A DNA stretch of 64,000 nucleotides. Source: AC-32 sp963736055 (lineage in GTDB: Bacteria > Actinomycetota > Thermoleophilia > Gaiellales > Gaiellaceae). The stretch is from positions 1-64,000 of the forward strand of contig CAVTNM010000009.1 in NCBI GenBank assembly GCA_963736055.1, in the 5' to 3' direction. Positions 42,760 through 51,236 of the stretch are shown here, in pieces. Under the pieces are notes generated by a model that saw only the letters and a list, made by a program, of their open reading frames with translations, was not told where the DNA came from and ran no database searches. Positions within the stretch are counted from its first letter, which is position 1, and each line of letters starts with the position of its first letter. The translations under genes were made by a program, and so were the position numbers.

Positions 42760-43170
42760 TCTGAAGTACGCGGCGAGGGCGTTCAGCGCCGGAAGAATGT
42801 AACCGGGAGGATCGTCCCTGACTAGCGGCGCCGTCGGCGCACGCTCTGGATTTCGCCCACCCCTTGCGTTGCTCGTCCGGTCCGACCTTGATTGGGACAG
42901 GGGAGCCGGGCGGCCTGCTCCTCCGCCGGGCTAGGCGGCCATAGTCCCCGGCGAAGCGCCGCCCGGCTCTCGAAGTCATCAAGCGCGGGCAGGCGGTCCA
43001 CTCACGGCGAACCGCAGTGGGCCGCGTCCGCGGGGGATCGGGGGGATGAGCTTCCGACGGTCCCTCGCCGCAAGATGCGGGCGCGGCCACTCGTGATTCG
43101 CCGGAGGAGGCGGACCGGTTCGTCACCGGCTTGCGATCCCAGCTACGGGACGTCAGTGATGTGGAGCCGC
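42760..43170. other. About 400 bases without a convincing gene
   Basis: Frames here are open on both strands but show no recognisable motif, no ribosome site and only Arg/Ser/Gly-rich translations. The left edge may hold the missing start of the MFS gene. I see no RNA gene, repeat array or mobile element. Confidence 0.5.
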
Positions 43171-43755
43171 CTAGGAGCTCGCTGGTTCCGCGCGCTGCCC
43201 TGCGTTGCGGCGCCCCTGCCATTCGCGATCCAGAATCGCGTAGACGCACAGCGTCGACCACTCGCCTTTGAACCAATCGGCCTCGACCAAACGCGCCTCA
43301 CAGCGGAAGCCCAAGCGCTCGAGCAGACGCTTGACGGGAGCGTTGCGATCATCGGCCTCGGCGAACACTCGATGCATGCCCTGTTGCTCGAAGAGCGCAG
43401 TCACGACCGCGGCGAGCGCCTCGGTCGCAAGGCCCTTGCTCTGGCTGCTCGGCGCGAGCGTTACTCCGACCTCCGCGGTCGCCGGCGGATCGTTTTCGAC
43501 TCGCACTGCGCAGTCACCACAAAGGCTGCCCGTGCGCCGATCGACCATCGCCAGCTGCAGCCACTCTCCGGGCTGGCCGAGCTCCAGCTGGCGTTGCGAG
43601 GTCAGGAACGATCGGGCATCGGTCATCGAATAGCTGACATCCCACGACTGATATCGCGCGACCTCTGGATTGCTTCTGTAGGCAACGAAAGCCTCGAGGT
43701 CATCGACCTGAAAGGGCCGCAGTCTCAAACGCTCGGTCACGATCTCGACCGCCAT
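43171..43755 (-). CDS. GNAT acetyltransferase (RimJ/RimL-like)
   Basis: About 194 residues of the GNAT_3 group: TERLRLRPFQVDDLEAFVAYRSNPEVARYQSW, the acetyl-CoA loop APSSQSKGLATEAL, and the C-terminal HRVFAEADDRNAPVKRLLERLGFRCEARL, ending in CVYAILDREW. It probably acetylates a protein N-terminus or small molecule. ATG 43755 (AVEIVTERL) is preferred over 43773. It stands between the two MFS paralogues, beside tRNA-Arg. Confidence 0.9.
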   Translation of the reverse strand: MAVEIVTERLRLRPFQVDDLEAFVAYRSNPEVARYQSWDVSYSMTDARSFLTSQRQLELGQPGEWLQLAMVDRRTGSLCGDCAVRVENDPPATAEVGVTLAPSSQSKGLATEALAAVVTALFEQQGMHRVFAEADDRNAPVKRLLERLGFRCEARLVEADWFKGEWSTLCVYAILDREWQGRRNAGQRAEPASS

Positions 43756-43845
43756 CGGCAGCTCCCGGCACATCCTTCGTTCGACCGACCCAGCCTAGGC
43801 GATCGGGGCCGCGCTGCGGACCTGGCCTGGACGTAAGGGCTGAAA

Positions 43846-43918
43846 CGCGCCTGGCAGGAATCGAACCTGCGACCTCGCGCTCCGGAGGCGCGCGCTCTAT
43901 CCCCTGAGCTACAGGCGC
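43846..43918 (-). tRNA. tRNA-Arg (anticodon CCG)
   Basis: On the minus strand acceptor GCGCCTG pairs with CAGGCGC. The D arm is AGCTCAGGGGATAGAGC, the anticodon loop CTCCGGA gives CCG, and the T arm is CAGGTTCGATTCCTG. CCA is not encoded. Its first ten bases are also the last codons and stop of the upstream MFS gene. Confidence 0.96.
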
Positions 43919-45204
43919 TCGGGGGCCAAGTCTAGCGGCGGGGTGAACGGCGTCACGCTCACCGCATCGGGCTTCGGCGTTCGTCGCACTCGCGCCGGGA
44001 GCCGCCGCTCGAGCAGCAGGCAGCCGCCCGCCGAGAACAGGCACACCGCCGCCGCAACCGGCCAGACGGCGAGCGGGTGCCAGCCGAGCAGCGTGCCGCC
44101 GACCGCCGGTCCGAGGATGGCGCCTGCGCTCCAGGACATGGCGCTGAGCGCGAAATAGCGGCCCCTCAGGTAGTCGGGCGCGAGGTCGGCCACGAGCGGC
44201 GCCTGCGTCGGGCCCTGCAACGTCTCACCGACACCGAACACGAGCGTCGCCAGGATGAACACGAGCGCCGCCGAGGAAGCGGTGAACAGCTCGCCGGCCG
44301 CGAGCACGATCAGCGAGGCCGCCGCCCAGAGGAGGTTCATCAGCGCGAGCGCGGCCATGCGCCTGCGGCCCTCGAGCGCCTTGGAGACCGGGAGCTGGAT
44401 CAGCACGATCAGGAGCGTGTTCGCCAGCCAGATCGCCCCGACCCAGCGCTCGCTGACGTCGGCGTAGTTCTTGGCGAAGGCCGGCAGCAGCGCGAAGACC
44501 TCATAGCCGACGGAGACGAAGAGGACGTTGAGGCCGAGCAGCGCGACGAAGTTCCGGTTGCGGAGAACCGCGCTGTAGCCGCCGACGCGGCTCGCCTGGT
44601 CCTCGGGCTCGTCGACCCGAGGCTCCGTCACGCCCGAGAGAACGGCCGCGAAGACGACGAAGGTGACGGCGTCGACCAGGAAAAGCCGCGTGAAGCTGCC
44701 GGGGTCGGCCGTGGTCGCGATCAGGCCGCCGATCGCGGCGCCGAGGCCGATTCCGAGGTTCATGCTGATGCGCTGGAGCGCGTAGGCGGAGTGCCGGTCG
44801 TCTGCCGGGGTCAGGCGCGCCAGGAGCGTCGACTGGCCGGGCCAGAAGCAGGCGGTCCCGGCGCCCTCGAGCCCGAGGAGCGCGAAGGCGTGCCACGGCT
44901 CGCGGATCAGAGGGAAGAGCGCGAAGGCCACGGCCTGCAGCAGCAGCCCGAGCAGCAGCGTGTTGCGACCCCCGACCCGGTCGACGATCGGCCCGGCAGC
45001 CCAGCCCGAGGCCAGCGCGGCGGCCCCGCCGAACGCGAGCGCGAGCCCGGCCTCCGCGAACGAGATCCCGCGGACGTTGTGCAGGTAGATGACGACGAAC
45101 GGGAGCACGATCCCGTTGCCGAGCGAGTTGACCACCCCGCCGGCCTGGACGAGCCAGACCTGCCGCGGAAGGTGCGGATCCAGCCTGCGGAGATAGGAGA
45201 TCAA
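43909..45204 (-). CDS. MFS transporter (paralogue 2)
   Basis: 431 residues, twelve TM helices: LPRQVWLVQAGGVVNSLGNG at the start, then VIYLHNVRGISFAEAGLALAF, DRVGGRNTLLLGLLLQAVAF and later YLRGRYFALSAMSWSAGAILGPAVGG. It is a clear paralogue of the transporter at 41398. The stop codon TAG lies inside the 5' end of tRNA-Arg (its T8-A9-G10), so the last residues PERL are read from the tRNA gene. Gene and tRNA are on the same strand and may be cotranscribed. Confidence 0.92.
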   Translation of the reverse strand: MISYLRRLDPHLPRQVWLVQAGGVVNSLGNGIVLPFVVIYLHNVRGISFAEAGLALAFGGAAALASGWAAGPIVDRVGGRNTLLLGLLLQAVAFALFPLIREPWHAFALLGLEGAGTACFWPGQSTLLARLTPADDRHSAYALQRISMNLGIGLGAAIGGLIATTADPGSFTRLFLVDAVTFVVFAAVLSGVTEPRVDEPEDQASRVGGYSAVLRNRNFVALLGLNVLFVSVGYEVFALLPAFAKNYADVSERWVGAIWLANTLLIVLIQLPVSKALEGRRRMAALALMNLLWAAASLIVLAAGELFTASSAALVFILATLVFGVGETLQGPTQAPLVADLAPDYLRGRYFALSAMSWSAGAILGPAVGGTLLGWHPLAVWPVAAAVCLFSAGGCLLLERRLPARVRRTPKPDAVSVTPFTPPLDLAPERL

Positions 45205-45216
45205 GACGCCGTCTAA

Positions 45217-45234
45217 GGCACCGCTTGCGGTGCC
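45217..45234. terminator. Hairpin GGCACCG-CTTG-CGGTGCC
   Basis: A perfect 7-bp stem with CTTG loop in the gap between the divergent MFS and racemase genes. Because both genes point away, a terminator role is not obvious; it may be a regulatory or repeat structure. Confidence 0.4.
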
Positions 45235-45241
45235 GCCATCA

Positions 45242-45268
45242 GCACGCGCGGGCTTTGCCCGTGTGTGC
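45242..45268. repeat. Hairpin with CGGGCTTTGCCCG core
   Basis: Twelve-base arms (two G-U wobbles) pair around TTT. The 13-base core CGGGCTTTGCCCG occurs again at 52641-52653, with different flanks. It may be a small dispersed palindromic repeat. Confidence 0.45.
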
Positions 45269-45292
45269 GTCCGAACTGACCGGTCGATGCGA

Positions 45293-45322
45293 TTGAAGTC
45301 ATCACAGCGCGGTCTCTAAGGT
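45293..45322 (+). promoter_or_regulatory. Putative promoter of the racemase operon
   Basis: TTGAAG at 45293-45298, an 18-base spacer and TAAGGT at 45317-45322, ending six bases before GTG 45329. This predicts a leaderless transcript. Confidence 0.5.
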
Positions 45323-45328
45323 ATCGGC

Positions 45329-46355
45329 GTGGAGCTCGACGCCCGGATCGCGACGCTGCGGATGGCCGAGACCTTCGTCATCTCGCAGGGGAGCTTCGGA
45401 CGAGGCCGAAGTGGTCTTCGTCGAGGTCTGCCATGACGGCGTGAGCGGCTTCGGCGAAGCGGCGCCGACCGAGCACTACGACGAGTCGGCCGAGTCGGCG
45501 CTCGCGTTCGTCCAGGAGGCGTCCGAGCTGCTCGGGGACGACCCGTTCGCGCTCGAGGCGATCGAGGCGCGTCTCCGCGAGCGGCCGGGAGAGCAGGCTG
45601 CAAAGTCCGGGATCGACGCAGCGCTGCACGACCTCTGCGGCAAGCTCGTCGGCCGGCCGGTCTGGCAGCTGCTCGGCCTCGACCGCGCCGGGCCGCCGAC
45701 CTCCTGGACGATCTGGCTCGGCGATCCCGACGACATGGCGCGGCGCGCCGAGCGCGTGCGCGGGAGGTTCAAGCGTCTGAAGCTCAAGATCGGCGGGGGC
45801 GACGGGCTCGACGTCGAGCGGGTGCGCGCCGTGCATGCCGTCTCGCAGGTGCCGCTGCAGGTCGACGTGAACGAGTTCTGGTCGCTCGACGAGGCGCTGG
45901 AGGCGCTGCCGCAGCTGGCGGAGCTGAACGTGGAGTACTGCGAGCAGCCCCTGCCGGCCGGCGATCCCGACGGCCCCGAGCTGAAGCGCCGTTCACCGCT
46001 GCCGATCTACGTGGACGAGGACTGCCACACGCTCGCCGACGTGCCCGAGTGCGCCGAGCGTGCGCACGGCCTGACCGTGAAGCTCGCGAAGTCCGGCGGA
46101 ATCCGCGAGGCGGTGCGGCTCGCGCATGCAGGGCGCGCGCTCGGGCTCGGGTTGATGCTCGGCTGCATGAACGAGTCGGGCCTTGCCGTCGCGGCGGGCG
46201 CCCAGGTGGCGAGCCTCTTCGACCACGTCGACCTCGACGGCAACCTGCTGCTCGCCGAGGATCCATGGCCCGGCGTCGAGCTTGTCGACGGCGTGCAGCT
46301 CCCCGCCGACGCACCCGGTCTAGGTGTCCGAGAAGCGGTACCTGATCCTCGCTGA
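45329..46355 (+). CDS. Enolase-superfamily dipeptide epimerase / N-acetyl-D-glutamate racemase-like, frameshifted near the start
   Basis: From GTG 45329 the frame reads VELDARIATLRMAETFVISQ, a normal family N-terminus. At the GG 45398-45399 one extra G shifts the frame; removing it gives SFDEAEVVFVEVCHDG and continues in the long frame (45411 onward). Family motifs follow: FGEAAPTEHY, the KLKIG catalytic lysine loop, VDVNEFWSLDEAL with a metal Asp, YCEQPLPAGD, VDEDCH and VKLAKSGGI. Partner DUF1611 gene overlaps by 32 bases. This pair is the DgcA-DgcN arrangement; Ala-Glu epimerase is the alternative. The shift may be a sequencing error. Confidence 0.85.
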
Positions 46356-47379
46356 GGGTCGCTCCGGCGACCCGCACTACGGCAAGACCGCGCGGGGCGT
46401 GATCCGCTATGCGCCCGACCCGACCGTCGCGATCCTGGACTCCACGCGGGCCGGCGAGACCCAGGACGGGATCCCGATCGTGGCCGCGGTCGACGATGCC
46501 CTCGACCTGGGGCCGACCACCGCGCTCGTCGGCGTCGCGACCCAGGGCGGCCGCTTCCCGCCGGCCTGGCGCGAGCTGCTCAAGGCCTGCATCGCGAACG
46601 GCCTCGACATCGAGAGCGGCCTGCACGAGTTCGTCTCCGACGACCCGGAGCTCGCCGAGCTGGCGGCCCGCCACGGCGTCGAGCTTCGCGATCTACGGAA
46701 GCCGCCGGCCGGCCTGAACGTGCCCACCGGCGAGAACCTGCGGCTTTCCGCCCAGGTCGCGCTGACCGTCGGCTCCGACTGCGCGATCGGGAAGAAGACC
46801 GTGGCCCTCGAGCTCGACCTCGAGGCTCGCCGCCGCGGCCTGCGCTCCGTGTTCGTCCCTACCGGCCAGACCGGGATCGCGATCGCGGGCTGGGGGATCG
46901 CCGTCGACGCGGTGGTCTCGGACTTCCTCGCGGGGGCGGCCGAGAGCCTGGTCGTCGAGGGCAGCCGTCGCGGGGGAGAGCTCCTCTTCGTCGAAGGCCA
47001 GGGATCGCTCACGCATCCTGCGTACTCCGGCGTGACGCTCGGGCTGATCCACGGCTCGGCCCCGCACGCGTTCGTGCTCTGCCACAGAGCGGGCGCGACG
47101 GAGGTCGAAGGCTTTCCCGGCCATCGGCTGCCGGGCCTGCCGGAGCTGGTCGAGCTGCACGAGCGGATCGCGCTCCCGCTCCGCCCGGCACGCGTCGCCT
47201 GCCTTGCGCTGAACACGGCCGGCCTGGACGACGAGGCCGCGCTTGCGGCGATCGCCGGGGCCGCCGAGGAGACCGGTCTGCCCGCCGACGACCCGGTGCG
47301 TTACGGTGCCGGACCGCTGCTCGATTCCGTCCTCTCCGCCTTCGAGGCTCAAGCATCTGCCGCCACGGCCGATCACTAA
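46324..47379 (+). CDS. DUF1611 protein, D-glutamate N-acetyltransferase (DgcN)-like
   Basis: 351 residues. The N-terminal part has LILAEGRSGDPHYGKTARGVIRY, then TTALVGVATQGGRFPPAW. A P-loop-like motif GSDCAIGKKTVALEL near residue 155 is followed by FVPTGQTGIAIAGWGIAVDAVVSDF and EGQGSLTHPAYSGVTLGLIHG. DUF1611 members next to a dipeptide-epimerase-like gene have been shown in marine bacteria to acetylate D-glutamate before racemisation. By this gene pairing I infer the same here; no experiment supports it in this organism. Start GTG 46324 overlaps the upstream gene. Confidence 0.85.
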   Translation: MSEKRYLILAEGRSGDPHYGKTARGVIRYAPDPTVAILDSTRAGETQDGIPIVAAVDDALDLGPTTALVGVATQGGRFPPAWRELLKACIANGLDIESGLHEFVSDDPELAELAARHGVELRDLRKPPAGLNVPTGENLRLSAQVALTVGSDCAIGKKTVALELDLEARRRGLRSVFVPTGQTGIAIAGWGIAVDAVVSDFLAGAAESLVVEGSRRGGELLFVEGQGSLTHPAYSGVTLGLIHGSAPHAFVLCHRAGATEVEGFPGHRLPGLPELVELHERIALPLRPARVACLALNTAGLDDEAALAAIAGAAEETGLPADDPVRYGAGPLLDSVLSAFEAQASAATADH

Positions 47380-47446
47380 GATCGAGGAGCCGCCACGCGT
47401 TCGAGGAAGAACGTGGATCCGCTATGGGTCGACCCCAGGAGACAGA

Positions 47447-48997
47447 ATGCGACTGAAGACGATCTCGGGCCTGTTCAGCTGCGCGGCGCTGGCCCTGGCG
47501 CTGGCCGCGGCCGCGCACGGCAGCCTCGAGGTGGGGGTGACGGAGGACGCCGGCAAGTCGGCAAAGGGAGGCGCCGCCTTCTTCGCCGCGATGACCGACC
47601 TCGGGCTCAAGGCGAACCGCGTCTCGATCTCGTGGGATCCTGCTAACCCGACCACGATTCCGAACCAGGCCGAGATCGCCGCGTGGCTCCCGACCGCGCA
47701 GATCGCCGGCACCCGCATCATCTTCGCGGTCTCGCCGCTGACGGTCGCCAAGCAGCCGACGATGTCACCCGGAACCGTGCAGCAGTTCGTCGCGTTCGTG
47801 CAGCAGGTGGCACAGACGTTCCCGAGCGTCAAGGACTACGTGATCGGCAACGAGCCGAACCAGCCGCGCTTCTGGATGCCGCAGTACCGGGCCGGCAAGC
47901 CGCTGTCGGCGGCCACCTACCTGACGTTGCTGGCGCGCTCGTACGACGCGCTCAAGTCTGTCGACCCGACGATCAACGTGATCGGGATCGGTCTCTCGCC
48001 TCGCGGCAACGATCAGCCGTTCGCGCCCTCGAACCCCTCTCGCTCGCCGGTGCGCTTCCTGCACGACCTCGGCGTCGCTTACCGGGCCAGTCACCGCACC
48101 AAGCCGGTGATGGACGAGCTCGCCTTCCATCCGTACCCGAGCCGGGACGGAGACTCGCCCGACGTCGGCTACATCTGGCCGAACGCCGGCATCCCGAACC
48201 TCGACCGGATCAAGCAGGCGGTCTGGGACGCCTTCCACGGCACCGCGCAGCCAACGTTCTACGAGCCGGGAGTGAAGACGTTCACCAAGCCGCTGATGTT
48301 CGAGCTCGACGAGGTCGGCTGGCAGGTCACGATCCTGCCCGACCTCTCACCGCTCTACTTCGGGAAGGAGACCTCGCGCAGCACGATCGACGAGCAGACG
48401 CAGGCCCAGTACTACACGGACGCGATCGAGTCGCTCGCCTGCGACCGCACCGTGCGCGCGCTCAACTTCTTCCACCTGATGGACGAGCCCGACCTTGACC
48501 GCTGGCAGAGCGGCCTGGAGCGGGTCGACCTGACGCAGCGCCCGTCGTACGAGGCGGTCAAGAACACGCTCAAGACCACCGGAGGGAAGTGCGAGGGCAC
48601 GCCCATCAAGTGGAGCCATACGCTCAAGGTGGTGAACGCGCGGACATCGTTCGGCCTCCGCACGAGGAACACGACCTGGAAGAAGTGGAGCTTCCCGGCC
48701 GGCGCCGGCGAGGCGGCGACCTTCCTGGCCGGGGTGTTTCCCGTAACTGTTGGCAAGAAAGCCATCGGTAAGCGTCTCACCACCGGTCGCCCGGCCGCGC
48801 TTCTGACCAACAAGGGCACGATCGCGGCCAAGAACCGAGTCGTCACCTTCCCGGCCAGGACGCTCAAGCCGGGCCGATACGTTTACGCGATCCGGATGGT
48901 CGCGGCGATGAACCCCCAGCGCTCCAGCCTCTTTGTCAGCAAGCCCTTTCTCGTCGGCAAGACGAAGAAGCACGTGAAGAAGACCAAGCACTCGTGA
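47447..48997 (+). CDS. Secreted glycoside hydrolase (clan A/GH39-like)
   Basis: 516 residues with a signal peptide (LFSCAALALALAAAAHG). A TIM-barrel catalytic domain shows RVSISWDPANP, the acid/base Glu in YVIGNEPNQPRFW, LAFHPYPSRDGD and a probable nucleophile Glu in FELDEVGWQV. A C-terminal beta region and a Lys-rich tail (KTKKHVKKTKHS) follow, perhaps binding an acidic wall polymer. AGGAGAC precedes ATG 47447. The broken gene at 1-1198 is a paralogue. Its stop overlaps the first aminopeptidase start. Confidence 0.85.
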   Translation: MRLKTISGLFSCAALALALAAAAHGSLEVGVTEDAGKSAKGGAAFFAAMTDLGLKANRVSISWDPANPTTIPNQAEIAAWLPTAQIAGTRIIFAVSPLTVAKQPTMSPGTVQQFVAFVQQVAQTFPSVKDYVIGNEPNQPRFWMPQYRAGKPLSAATYLTLLARSYDALKSVDPTINVIGIGLSPRGNDQPFAPSNPSRSPVRFLHDLGVAYRASHRTKPVMDELAFHPYPSRDGDSPDVGYIWPNAGIPNLDRIKQAVWDAFHGTAQPTFYEPGVKTFTKPLMFELDEVGWQVTILPDLSPLYFGKETSRSTIDEQTQAQYYTDAIESLACDRTVRALNFFHLMDEPDLDRWQSGLERVDLTQRPSYEAVKNTLKTTGGKCEGTPIKWSHTLKVVNARTSFGLRTRNTTWKKWSFPAGAGEAATFLAGVFPVTVGKKAIGKRLTTGRPAALLTNKGTIAAKNRVVTFPARTLKPGRYVYAIRMVAAMNPQRSSLFVSKPFLVGKTKKHVKKTKHS

Positions 48998-50127
48998 GGG
49001 ACCCGCGAGTCGTCCGGCTCGGCGAGCTGATCGTCTCCTACTCGCTCGGGCTCTCGGCCGGGCAGATCCTGCGCGTCGACGTGCCGCCGGTGGCTGCACC
49101 GCTCGCGGTCGAGCTCTACCGCGCGGCGCTCGCGGCCGGAGGGCATCCGTACGCGAACGTCGAGCTCGAGCAGCTCGAGGAGATCCTCGTCAAGAAGGGG
49201 AACGACGAGCAGCTCGAGTTCCTCTCGCCGATCGCGGCGAGCGAGATCGAGTTCGTCGACGCGATCGTGACCGTCTGGGCCGAGTCGAACACCCGCGCGC
49301 TGAGCGGCGTGCCGCCGGATCGCCACCAGCGCCTGATCGCCTCGACCCGGAAGCTCGCGAAGCGGCGCTGGGAGCGCATCGCCGCCGGCGAGGTGCGCTG
49401 GTGCGGGGTCGTCTTCCCGACCGCGGCGCACGCGCAGGACGCGCAGATGTCGCTCGACGAGTACGAGCACTTCGTCTTCCGGGCCTGTCACGTCGAGGAC
49501 TCGGACGACCCGGTCGGGCACTGGAACGGCGTCAGCGAGGAGCTGGTCGGGCGCGCCGGGGCGCTCGGCGAGGCCCGCGAGATCCGCATCGTCGGGCCGG
49601 ACACCGATCTCCGGCTCGGCGTCGACGGCCGGACCTGGCAGGCGGCCGACGGGCGCTACAACATGCCCGACGGCGAGGTCTACACGAGCCCGCTCGAGAC
49701 CGCCGTCGAGGGCGACATCCGGTTCACGTACCCCGCGCTCTTCCGCGGCCGCGAGGTCGAGGACATCCGTCTGCGCTTCGAGGGCGGCAAGGTCGTCGCG
49801 GCCGAGGCGGCGCGTGGGCTCGAGTACCTGGAGGCGCTCCTGGATGTCGACGAGGGCGCCCGCAGGCTCGGGGAGGTCGCGTTCGGGCTCAACTACGAGA
49901 TCGACCGCTTCACGAACAACACGCTCTTCGACGAGAAGATCGGCGGCACGATGCACGTCGCCCTCGGCTCGGCGTTCGAGGAGCTCGGTGGCCAGAACAC
50001 CTCGGCGCTGCACTGGGACCTGGTCTGCGACCTTCGCGCCGACGGCGAGGTCTACGCCGACGGCGAGCTCGTCTGGCGGGCCGGACGCTTCCTCGAGCAG
50101 CCCGCGCCGGCGATCGAACGTGTCTGA
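48994..50127 (+). CDS. M29 family metalloaminopeptidase (copy 1)
   Basis: 377 residues. M29 features: YANVELEQLEEILVKKGNDEQLEF near the start, SGVPPDRHQRLIAS, DAQMSLDEYEHFVFRACH, the metal-binding NMPDGEVYTSPLE, FTNNTLFDEKIGGTMHVALGS and SALHWDLVCDLR. These cytoplasmic enzymes use two metal ions to remove N-terminal residues, often bulky hydrophobic ones. GTG 48994 overlaps the hydrolase stop by four bases and its own end overlaps copy 2 by eight, giving a coupled three-gene unit. Confidence 0.93.
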   Translation: MRDPRVVRLGELIVSYSLGLSAGQILRVDVPPVAAPLAVELYRAALAAGGHPYANVELEQLEEILVKKGNDEQLEFLSPIAASEIEFVDAIVTVWAESNTRALSGVPPDRHQRLIASTRKLAKRRWERIAAGEVRWCGVVFPTAAHAQDAQMSLDEYEHFVFRACHVEDSDDPVGHWNGVSEELVGRAGALGEAREIRIVGPDTDLRLGVDGRTWQAADGRYNMPDGEVYTSPLETAVEGDIRFTYPALFRGREVEDIRLRFEGGKVVAAEAARGLEYLEALLDVDEGARRLGEVAFGLNYEIDRFTNNTLFDEKIGGTMHVALGSAFEELGGQNTSALHWDLVCDLRADGEVYADGELVWRAGRFLEQPAPAIERV

Positions 50128-51226
50128 CTCGCGCCTCGCTCGCCTGGCCGACGTGCTGGTCGGCTACTCGGCCGGAGTCAAAGAGGGCGAGCTGATCCTC
50201 CTCGAGGCGCCGGTGATCGTCGAGCCCCTCTTCGCCGAGCTCTACCGAGCGGTGCTCGAGGCGGGCGGCCTGCCGATGACCAGGGTCGGGCTCGACCTGG
50301 CGGAGGTGCTCTTGAAGGAGGGCAGCGACGAGCAGATCGCCTGGGTCAACCCGGCGCGTCGCGAGGACATCGAGCGCCCCGACGTGCGAATCGTCATCGA
50401 CGCGGCGACGAACACCAAGGCGCTGACGAGCGTCGAGCCTGCCCGCCAGGCACTCCTCGAGCGCTCGCGCCTGGAGCTGCGCGACCGGTACCTGGAGCGG
50501 GCGCTGAGCGGGGCGCTGCGCTGGGTCCTGAGCGCGTACCCGACGAATGCAGCTGCCCAGGATGCCGAGATGTCACTGTCCGAGTACGAGGACTTCGTCT
50601 ACGGCGCGGGGTTTCTCGACAACGGCGACCCTGTCGAGCGCTGGCGCGCGTTCGCCGAGCGGCTGCGTGCCGTCGCGGAGTTCCTGGCGGACAAGCAGGA
50701 GCTGCGGATCGTCGCAGAGGACACGGACCTGACGTTGAGCGTCGGCGGCCGCAAGTGGATCGCGGCGGACGGCCACGAGAACTTCCCGGACGGCGAGGTC
50801 TTCACCGCTCCGCTGGAGACCAGCGCCGAGGGCCAGATCCGCTTCACCTACCCCGCGGTCTTCCGCGGGCGCCAGGTGGAGGACGTCAGGCTCCGGTTCC
50901 GCGACGGTGAGGTGGTCGAGGCCTCAGCCGCGCACGGCCAGGACTTCCTCGAGGAGATGATCGGCGTGGACGAGGGCGCGCGCCGGCTCGGGGAGTTCGC
51001 GTTCGGGCTGAACGAGGCAGTCGGCGTGTTCACCCGCAACATCCTCTTCGACGAGAAGATCGGCGGGACGGTGCACCTGGCGCTCGGCACGGCGTACCCG
51101 GAGTGCGGCGGCACGAACCGCTCCGCGCTCCACTGGGACATGATCTGCGATCTCCGCTCGGGCAGCGAGGTCTACGCCGACGGTGAGCTCGTCTACCGCG
51201 ACGGGCGCTTCCTGAACGGCTCCTGA
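50120..51226 (+). CDS. M29 family metalloaminopeptidase (copy 2)
   Basis: 368 residues and clearly a tandem duplicate of the gene just before: SAGVKEGELILLEAP, DAEMSLSEYEDFVYGAG, NFPDGEVFTAPLE, FDEKIGGTVHLALGTAYPECGG and SALHWDMICDLR. The two copies have diverged over most of their length, so the duplication is old and both are kept; this suggests different substrate ranges or a heteromer. GTG 50120 overlaps copy 1. It is convergent with the exchanger gene. Confidence 0.93.
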   Translation: MSDSRLARLADVLVGYSAGVKEGELILLEAPVIVEPLFAELYRAVLEAGGLPMTRVGLDLAEVLLKEGSDEQIAWVNPARREDIERPDVRIVIDAATNTKALTSVEPARQALLERSRLELRDRYLERALSGALRWVLSAYPTNAAAQDAEMSLSEYEDFVYGAGFLDNGDPVERWRAFAERLRAVAEFLADKQELRIVAEDTDLTLSVGGRKWIAADGHENFPDGEVFTAPLETSAEGQIRFTYPAVFRGRQVEDVRLRFRDGEVVEASAAHGQDFLEEMIGVDEGARRLGEFAFGLNEAVGVFTRNILFDEKIGGTVHLALGTAYPECGGTNRSALHWDMICDLRSGSEVYADGELVYRDGRFLNGS

Positions 51227-51236
51227 GCCGGCGCGC

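Noticed and set aside
41567..43276. 569-codon minus-strand frame across the MFS gene and its upstream gap
   Set aside because: Arg/Ala/Gly-rich with no domain; the MFS frame explains the region to 42708, and the rest shows no ribosome site.
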